From IMG/VR virus record IMGVR_UViG_3300025151_000379, positions 1 through 20,811 of that record: a DNA stretch of 20,811 bases; one strand, given 5' to 3'. The notes below the pieces were generated by a model that saw only the letters and a list, made by a program, of their open reading frames with translations, had not been told where the DNA came from and searched no databases. Below are positions 17,801 to 20,811 of the stretch, one piece after another (position 1 is the first letter of the stretch; each line of letters opens with the position of its first letter). Source of the stretch: a virus. The translations under genes and the position numbers were made by a program.

Positions 17801-18393
17801 TTGTATATGGTTCTTCGCACAAAGCAACTCGTAAAGACTTACGTTCTATTAATAAAAGAGGAAGAAAAACATTAGAAGTGGTTGATGGCACATTACTTAC
17901 ACAAGAAGAAGTAGATAAAAGAGCAACAAAACTACTTAGAATCCACTCAAGATTTAATCAAAAGTTATCTTTCACTATGCAAAGTAAAGGAATAAATCAA
18001 CTGAGAGTGGGTGATATTGTAACGGTTTCTATTCCTAGAGAAAATATTGAGACTGGAGAATTTATTGTTTTAGAAATGGAACACCAACTTACTGGTTTTA
18101 TTAAACTGCAATTAGGAAGATATACAAAGGACTTATCCGATATTTTCTCAGAATTATTAATTGCTAGTAAAGAAACTAAATCTGCATTAAGAAGTGCTGA
18201 TTTGAATTATAATGAGATTTCATTCAATTTCTTAGACACCCTCAACACCAAAGAACTTAAATTGTTGGTGCGAAAGAGAGGTTCAACGGGAGCAGCGTTA
18301 GGATTTACTACACCGCTTGGTTTTGGATTACCACTCGGTTTCGGTGCAGGAACAATTACAATTACTGATTTAGTGGAGGAAGATTTAGCATGA
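11890..18393 (+). CDS. Giant tail hub / central tip protein (2167 residues) with beta modules
   Basis: The product is about twice lambda gpJ. Residues around 535-570 (RFNGEIESITSKK, VVDIKGRDKFNKLL) resemble the first hub barrel of phage tail hubs, where GRD followed by a helix is frequent. Residues about 1890-2095 hold the second part: DLYSAINYILDRKDM, then FYNEIIVYGSSHKATRKD, EEVDKRATKLL, LRVGDIVTVSIP and GEFIVLEMEHQLTGFIKLQL. This pattern is typical of gp27/gpJ/Tal-like hubs. Between them lie about 1300 residues, mostly Asn/Ser/Thr-rich beta sequence, with the shared beta modules at residues 713-780 and 1558-1621. The C-terminal tail contains TPLGFGLPLGFG. A trimeric hub closing the tube and contacting the host is expected. 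No peptidase or lysozyme motif was seen. N-terminal residues 1-520 are unassigned. Confidence 0.75.
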   Translation: MSLTIQGDDFNAPTNPQLTSTSSDFSDGDRIYTAIVKHGGVSVSITGFGGTVTENSNLTNTKGFRIKCYDALTTTGVRFNPTDWNATTQKFTTNDYFVLLYSDSPFQHHFAKITEVKTEDLIGDAFEFEPKLGNEIPKDTKFIIFQVTQNTDIVALSLGMLQDDDAETEDELARRMSVARPLFYFYDGLDKKRELDHNTKYYAMRECGTANTYTLDNTDPSRAFVTVQDFGKTVIDYSKFTHRVKLTDKLRDLDAVGTATNEGLTGLNSGLTTDYNNSYRNARRITDDEINSPTYTGPIRYLHYDFSPTKSNVLYNIYDHVNTESIDGKGGFSETSIIDNARIIPKKIKEFSAYRVRHNIHRGDLNAFFQLKATYDSSTSAFVFSFETEYDLGTVLNTGDEVKLGDKILIVNSFGTLSGTTQTITFQNDTSDPYARGEDDGVFTAQAVSPSSGEVLHRRAYNANDGTLMLDTHLLNGRFSKMYVAFTSLNHNERFASVTACDATKNMITLSFDDDSYNSNPLSFTKGQYQLFIERFNGEIESITSKKESGQSVVDIKGRDKFNKLLSPVVNLNTLFSEDIIYSSSSPYNKLGNIKSGNTYTVALGATEIDTGIVAGVSFFDNYPVTGTRLFGANGYVGEVVALSLHASTNRKLIITPAITELNSEALYMDIEKNYVLSKSLGSSHLATNKATSLTGAANKGLIFTAGNEIKSITKSGITASSSATVTVADTSDLIVGMAVKGHLSIPTGSTIVSIDSATEITISANATSAFTQDILFFGGEGDSLVATSANTSEGAIGYAINSPSSISNDFSFQTLLKDEHGSAGISSFDTINTLMDFEVVNISQKENTTEIELAPYIPITLGRKISKYGNANENSNAVAVAITASRAGLDNNIIATNSSSTAWTNLEVGDAIYKLENGEYVFLGIFRDIMNVSTYSSKTVRLQMDRNVTYTNGITLYKIDQNLQELVFTNGQHLWGGKVLTIPHNALITSGTNKGIVPLNHENPHSSGKDIHSKFGQFYYKMNSLAIGNFSYFEALAGFSVFSSDTFYRNTYGDRNSKLNYFSEVYQIKPNIASSNITIRGKTNTTDKHWPYDERGQVDILGSVFRDTILHRNDISTRTRDVGVGGSSQNLIAKKNQIKNLDNSYHRLFMYINSDVLPYSSLREDSLFNGSKNIKNYGLLLIDNKNITDNALNDTESSQGNRKKLQDINFQQVTINSSDFLNSNKRFGMMRLTEMCFDFLFNPFNPERPLPKEVDTLSAVAPFVHKLYTSLNETIDATATTAFHSSGDTNKVVFSGAVNLANGVYLVDEEGNVIGAVDNPSSPTNSNMHVLSADVIYTNQATGGLATSTIYKEEDKGFYNPKTSQNAASLLTRRENTSKKHMGAIIPHYSRYGETQGEAFIQNGNSIVTSIIADNTELILPFSDVLDSSNPTETSTANTSDCRVFGGLIANISDNTYRGGFAVALDRYDIEDGGRFKLEKGMVSGLLTNLDAVIIGTEEFISVDSSLHFKDFEYAGDSSPITLAHSDTIPFVADGIMLGMKFRLWVDDSVTRFATNNQSCTTASNTTLTVADSSILKVGMVVSGTGIPTGTKISSITNSTTVVLDTAATDSATKTLTFTIQDATILSSNGNVYKNTMIVDGKNEFLKYVDLTGCYLVGEGTSETSPEYLNETLRNFPTYVISHEVDISNINHHIIITSNSLTDGVAYRIMQPNEVCMYDFTPEDITFNKLSSKYTKVHNEDKCYDIKSAYLYQDGKKEIQQDEGFLSMYVMVDTDNQTNDGNLVVSDSNDIYTNFLTEGSYPLFMSDGENNKKVVLTVRRTQNGIESSISETFFAKGIVSLSETFTIQTQNALDISPTRACIGTTVSVGLEGEDLINELLETEEIQFQTTGTDTPMYLAPNYQGVDLYSAINYILDRKDMKIVEENNVFKIAPEDENEYYTNITIDDSGDYLISEFEKQTTLFDFYNEIIVYGSSHKATRKDLRSINKRGRKTLEVVDGTLLTQEEVDKRATKLLRIHSRFNQKLSFTMQSKGINQLRVGDIVTVSIPRENIETGEFIVLEMEHQLTGFIKLQLGRYTKDLSDIFSELLIASKETKSALRSADLNYNEISFNFLDTLNTKELKLLVRKRGSTGAALGFTTPLGFGLPLGFGAGTITITDLVEEDLA
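14026..14229 (+). repeat. Beta module copy 3 (first in the hub)
   Basis: This encodes 68 residues, including ASSSATVTVADTSDLIVGM and IPTGSTIVSIDSATEITI. It aligns with the other copies over VADxSxLxVGM and the IP.G...SI segment, with a changed middle (VKGHLS). Confidence 0.65.
16561..16752 (+). repeat. Beta module copy 4 (second in the hub)
   Basis: This encodes 64 residues, including QSCTTASNTTLTVADSS, VGMVVSGTGIPTGTKISSIT and TLTFT. It is the closest relative of copy 1 in the adaptor and shares the single Cys in QSCTT. Confidence 0.8.
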
Positions 18394-18728
18394 TTACAGA
18401 TAAATTAAAAACATTAGTTGCCACTCACATTAAAGATAATCTTTTTGATAGTGCTAAGATAGGTCTTGGGGGTAATTCAACGAATACTACTGCTACTGAT
18501 TTAGATGTTCCCTTAAGCGTTACTCCATCTATTATTATTACAAAATCAGATTTAAATGTTCTTGAAGTAAAAGTATCTATATCAGGAAGTAGTATTCAAG
18601 GAAAGGTAATTCGTGAAGTCGGCCTATTTGATGGGAGCGATATGGTATATAGAGCCAATTTTGATGGTGTTGGCCCATTTTCCACAACAGAAACATTAGA
18701 ACTGTTTATTTTGTTGGAGGTTGAATAA
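18390..18728 (+). CDS. Small tail-fibre-associated protein (DUF3751-like)
   Basis: The product has 112 residues, and its ATG overlaps the hub stop by four bases. The C-terminal half reads GKVIREVGLFDGSDMVYRAN, then FSTTETLELFILLEVE. An EvGLFD element followed by a strand and a final ELFI-type strand is a pattern known from phage tail-collar and fibre N-terminal proteins of the DUF3751 type. These attach fibres to the tail tip. It lies between the hub and the long fibre, which supports that role. The N-terminus (MITDKLKTLVATHIKDNL) is a short helix. It may form the base to which the fibre trimer binds. Family assignment is from the visible pattern only. Confidence 0.6.
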   Translation: MITDKLKTLVATHIKDNLFDSAKIGLGGNSTNTTATDLDVPLSVTPSIIITKSDLNVLEVKVSISGSSIQGKVIREVGLFDGSDMVYRANFDGVGPFSTTETLELFILLEVE

Positions 18729-18729
18729 T

Positions 18730-20310
18730 ATGGTAAATAATCCGAACTTTTATGGACAAAGCACGACTGGAACACCTAATCAAATAGAAGATGGCGTAGA
18801 TTTTCCGCATACTGGAATTATTAAAGCCCTTTCTTTAGGATTAGGACAAAATTATGTTATTAGTGGTTTTAATATAACTGCTGGAACAAATGCATATACT
18901 CAAGTAAATGTTTCCGCAGGAGTAATTTGTAGAGAAGGTAAGGTTATTTCTTCTGGAGGCCATTTGGCAAGCGGAGTATCTAATTTGACGATGGGTTTTA
19001 CTACTGCTAATGGTTATCATCTTTTGGTTGTTGATAGCAGCAATAATATCGTTTTTCGTTCTCCAAGTGCAGTAGATAAAGTTCCTGAATATCAAACTAG
19101 TGATATTATTATTGGAGTAGTAACATATAAAGGCTCATCTACTAGTCCTAATTATCAATATTTGACTTTCAAGAAGGCAGAAAATTCTTTTTCAATTGCC
19201 CGAAGTGCAAGTGGAACATATACTGAAATGGGAACAATTACTTGTGATACTGACAGTATAGATATTGCTACGACTAATTCAAATGCTGCTATTAATTTAA
19301 CTCCTCATGGAACAGGCGATATTAAATTAGGAACTTTAACCATTGATGGCGACCAAACAGTAGGGTCTGGGCAAAATGGCTATGCTTTAATTTATACCCA
19401 CTCTAATGCTAAAGCCGCTTTAGCCGCTATTCCTGCTGCTTATACTGATGCTGATGCTATTTCAGCCGTTCAAGGAGAAGCAACGTTAGATTTAACTGGT
19501 GATGTAACAATTGCAGCAGGTAAAGATTTAACAGTCGATACAAGCACATTACACGTTGATTCTGCAAATAATAGAGTAGGTATTGGAACTACTTCTCCTG
19601 ATGTAGATTTAGATGTTAAAGCAGCAGGAACTACTATTGCGAGAGTAGCAAGCACAGGTTCTCATGCTAATTTACGCTTTGGTCGGGCTAATTCTTCTTA
19701 TGATGCTGCTATGTTATTTTATGATAATATGGCTACTTCTCCTTCATTACAATGGCGTATTCAAATGACAAATGGTGGAACTGATTTAACTATCCGAGAT
19801 GAAGATGGAAGTCCTGATGGTAATGAAATAATGAAATTTAAAGATGGTGGCGGTATTGATATTAATGCCGATGTAGCGATTGCATCGGGGCATAAGTTGG
19901 ATGTTGGCAATTCAATAGGAGCAGCAGCATATTTAGGTTCAGTAACAATAATTGCAGGAAATGGTTCGGGTGGCCCTCCTGTTAATGCGTTGGCTTTAAG
20001 TTCTAATACACATAGGACTATTATTGCCAGTTCTTCAGCATCAGCACCAAATCCTCCCAATAATCTAGCATTAACATTACCAGCCGCAAGTGGAGCGCAT
20101 CAAGGGTGGGAAATGAGAATTATTTGCACAAATAATGCGGGTGGGGTAGATAACGTAACTTTAGATGTAACAGGTGGTTCTGATGTTATATTAAATGAAA
20201 CTTTTGCTACTGTTGGGAATTCTTCGGCTGGATTAACTTTGGCTACTGGTAAAATCTATTCAGTAATACACATTAGTTCTACTCAGTATATGGCAATTCA
20301 ATTAAACTGA
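18730..20310 (+). CDS. Tail fibre protein with GIGTTSP-type repeat
   Basis: The product has 526 residues from ATG 18730. GGAGGT at 18715-18720 is nine bases upstream; the TTG at 18721 is directly next to it and too close. The N-terminal 160 residues are a beta domain (NYVISGFNITAGTNAYTQVN, VSAGVICREGKVISSGG) like the attachment region of other fibres. Then comes thin repetitive shaft sequence (LTPHGTGDIKLG, LTVDTSTLHVDSANNRVGIG, TTSPDVDLDVKAAG) that is common in triple-stranded beta fibres. The C-terminal 110 residues (NALALSSNTHRTIIASSSAS, LTLPAASGAHQGWEMRIICT) form a probable receptor-binding knob, ending in a hydrophobic strand (QYMAIQL). No self-cleaving chaperone (peptidase S74) domain is seen at the end, although the GIGTTSP element often precedes one. 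Confidence 0.8.
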   Translation: MVNNPNFYGQSTTGTPNQIEDGVDFPHTGIIKALSLGLGQNYVISGFNITAGTNAYTQVNVSAGVICREGKVISSGGHLASGVSNLTMGFTTANGYHLLVVDSSNNIVFRSPSAVDKVPEYQTSDIIIGVVTYKGSSTSPNYQYLTFKKAENSFSIARSASGTYTEMGTITCDTDSIDIATTNSNAAINLTPHGTGDIKLGTLTIDGDQTVGSGQNGYALIYTHSNAKAALAAIPAAYTDADAISAVQGEATLDLTGDVTIAAGKDLTVDTSTLHVDSANNRVGIGTTSPDVDLDVKAAGTTIARVASTGSHANLRFGRANSSYDAAMLFYDNMATSPSLQWRIQMTNGGTDLTIRDEDGSPDGNEIMKFKDGGGIDINADVAIASGHKLDVGNSIGAAAYLGSVTIIAGNGSGGPPVNALALSSNTHRTIIASSSASAPNPPNNLALTLPAASGAHQGWEMRIICTNNAGGVDNVTLDVTGGSDVILNETFATVGNSSAGLTLATGKIYSVIHISSTQYMAIQLN

Positions 20311-20396
20311 TGTATATGGAAATAATAGTATTAGCGATTATAGCCTTTATCTGCGGCTTTCTCCTAACATGGTTAGGAACAATTGACGATTTATGA
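20310..20396 (+). CDS. Tiny single-span membrane protein (28 residues)
   Basis: The ATG shares one base with the fibre stop (TGATG). The product MYMEIIVLAIIAFICGFLLT, followed by WLGTIDDL, is one hydrophobic segment of about 18 residues with a charged end, so a membrane span is very likely. Coupling to the fibre gene and the following ATGA overlap support that it is translated. A holin-like or lysis-helper role is possible for such a peptide at the end of a late operon, but no other lysis gene is visible here and there is no direct evidence. An inverted repeat (TCCTAAC, ATG, GTTAGGA) lies inside it at 20362-20378. Confidence 0.55.
   Translation: MYMEIIVLAIIAFICGFLLTWLGTIDDL
20362..20378 (+). 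other. Short perfect inverted repeat (7-bp stem, 3-base loop)
   Basis: TCCTAAC and GTTAGGA flank ATG inside the 28-residue gene. It could fold in the RNA, but no terminator-type T run follows. Confidence 0.4.
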
Positions 20397-20500
20397 CCAA
20401 CTTTTTCGTAGCAGTTTTTCATATGAAAAACCGAAGGAACGCAACAACACCGTTTGCTAATAGACGTAAATCTTCTCATTTAGCCCAACAAAATTCGTAA
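20393..20500 (+). CDS. Tiny basic protein (35 residues)
   Basis: The ATG overlaps the stop of the 28-residue gene in an ATGA arrangement, the same as for other genes of the operon. The product is MTNFFVAVFHMKNRRNATTP, then FANRRKSSHLAQQNS. It is basic (NRR twice) with a short hydrophobic start. An internal ATG at 20423 would give a 25-residue version. The coding sequence contains the 18-base palindrome at 20414-20431. No family is recognised. The overlap is the only evidence that it is real, so confidence is moderate. Confidence 0.45.
   Translation: MTNFFVAVFHMKNRRNATTPFANRRKSSHLAQQNS
20414..20431. promoter_or_regulatory. Perfect 18-base palindrome (possible operator)
   Basis: GTTTTTCATATGAAAAAC is identical to its own reverse complement. 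Nine-base half-sites with no spacer suit a dimeric DNA-binding protein, or a hairpin in the RNA. It lies inside the tiny basic ORF at the end of the operon. Confidence 0.45.
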
Positions 20501-20511
20501 TAAGCGAATTT
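20491..20511 (+). other. Short hairpin (AAATTCG/CGAATTT) over the last stop codon
   Basis: A seven-base-pair stem with loop TAATAAG covers the TAA stop at 20498-20500. It is AT-rich and followed by AAAATAAGG rather than T residues, so I do not call it a terminator by itself. Confidence 0.35.
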
Positions 20512-20534
20512 AAAATAAGGCATTGAGAAAAATC

Positions 20535-20579
20535 CAAAAAAAAGAGAGGGAGCATACGCTCCCCCTCAATTTGTTTTTT
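20535..20579. terminator. Bidirectional hairpin terminator between convergent genes
   Basis: GAGAGGGAGC at 20544-20553 pairs with GCTCCCCCTC at 20558-20567 around the loop ATAC, with nine of ten pairs matched. An A-run lies on the left (20535-20543) and a T-rich tract on the right (20570-20579), so it reads as stem plus T-run from either strand. It separates the plus-strand late operon from the minus-strand genes, and the stop codon of the zinc-ribbon gene lies in its right arm. Confidence 0.75.
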
Positions 20580-20709
20580 CCGACCAAATGGCATTACAGG
20601 CTCTACATTCCCACAATTTTACTTGTTCAGTAGAACCAACATAAAAGCCAAGTAATCGTCTTGCTACTGTCTTTTCTTTACAGTAGAAACATTCTTGCTT
20701 TAATGCCAT
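20566..20709 (-). CDS. Small zinc-ribbon protein (47 residues)
   Basis: The minus-strand frame gives MALKQECFYCKEKTVARRLL, then GFYVGSTEQVKLWECRACNA, IWSEKTN. Two knuckles, CFYC and CRAC, are spaced about 25 residues apart, as in a zinc ribbon that binds one zinc. The start is preceded by GTGATGAT, similar to the other ribosome binding sites. It lies four bases after the stop of the upstream minus-strand gene, so it is probably in an operon with it. Zinc ribbons of this size in viruses often act as transcription or protein-interaction modules, but no function can be named. Its stop lies within the terminator stem. Confidence 0.8.
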   Translation of the reverse strand: MALKQECFYCKEKTVARRLLGFYVGSTEQVKLWECRACNAIWSEKTN

Positions 20710-20713
20710 ATCA

Positions 20714-20811
20714 TCACTTTTGGCTATCGTCGCCCATCAAACGCTTCATGTATTCTTCAACGCTTTCATCGGTGATATTAGTTCCACCAAAAGCAGCAAA
20801 GAATAAAAGCA
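20714..20811 (-). CDS. C-terminal end of an unidentified minus-strand protein (partial)
   Basis: From the right edge the minus-strand frame reads LLFFAAFGGTNITDESVEEY, then MKRLMGDDSQK and a stop at 20714-20716. Only 32 residues are inside the window, with the 5' end beyond it. The first part is hydrophobic and the rest is an acidic helix. No family can be assigned. Tight spacing to the zinc-ribbon gene suggests a shared transcript running away from the late region. Confidence 0.6.
   Translation of the reverse strand, partial: LLFFAAFGGTNITDESVEEYMKRLMGDDSQK

Noticed and set aside
18730-20310. Possible peptidase S74 self-cleaving chaperone at the end of the tail fibre, suggested by the GIGTTSP element.
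   Set aside because: The C-terminal 110 residues form a beta-rich knob-like sequence without the expected helical Ser/Lys chaperone region.
7293-20456. The 12-mer CAACACCGTTTG occurs at 7293-7304 and again at 20445-20456.
   Set aside because: Several shared 12-mers are expected by chance in a 20-kb window, and the second copy is within a coding frame. The flanks do not match.
1-20811. Search for CRISPR arrays, insertion sequences, tRNA genes and integrase/attachment sites.
   Set aside because: No regularly spaced repeats, transposase-like frames, tRNA-like cloverleaf or integrase was seen by eye in this structural region.

Overview
The window is a late structural segment of a tailed double-stranded DNA virus, covering the neck and tail genes. 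It is AT-rich, and one tightly packed plus-strand operon runs from the left edge to about 20500, with genes joined by 1-25 base overlaps or very short gaps. Many ribosome binding sites read GAGGTG or GGTGAT, matching the extreme 3' end of 16S rRNA. This style is common in archaeal viruses, and together with proteins resembling those of uncultured marine viruses it suggests a virus of a marine archaeon (for example a Marine Group II euryarchaeal virus). The host cannot be proved from this window, and a marine bacteriophage remains possible. No tail-sheath gene is seen, so a siphovirus-like, non-contractile tail is the best reading.

Layout. Positions 2-289 are the C-terminal end of a protein with NKxD and SAK motifs, which look like the G4 and G5 motifs of a Ras/Arf-type GTPase. 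Three unassigned proteins follow at 295-3279: one with a CxxC/CxxH zinc-type motif, one Gln/Gly-rich, and one large and acidic. The neck and tail set begins with a head-tail adaptor (3281-4582), a 67-residue protein, a probable tail terminator (4763-5275) and a very large tail tube protein (5307-7166). Next come a 37-residue Lys-rich protein, two overlapping small genes in the position of tail-assembly chaperones (7334-7702 and 7711-7902), the tape measure protein (7899-10052), a Dit-like protein (10058-10708), a LamG-type lectin protein (10718-11893), a giant 2167-residue tail hub (11890-18393), a small tail-fibre-associated protein and a long tail fibre (18730-20310). The operon ends with two tiny overlapping ORFs (28 and 35 residues) and a hairpin terminator usable from both sides. 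Two convergent minus-strand genes, a 47-residue zinc ribbon and a partial gene, start another module.

Main points for a second look: (1) an in-phase A AAA AAC slippery heptamer with an upstream AGGAG, exactly where a -1 frameshift would fuse the two chaperone ORFs in the manner of lambda G/GT; (2) a GTPase-like protein in a virion operon; (3) one roughly 63-residue beta module present four times in three different virion proteins (neck, tube, hub); (4) a hub whose recognisable hub-like segments lie about 1300 residues apart; (5) several very small genes with good translation signals.
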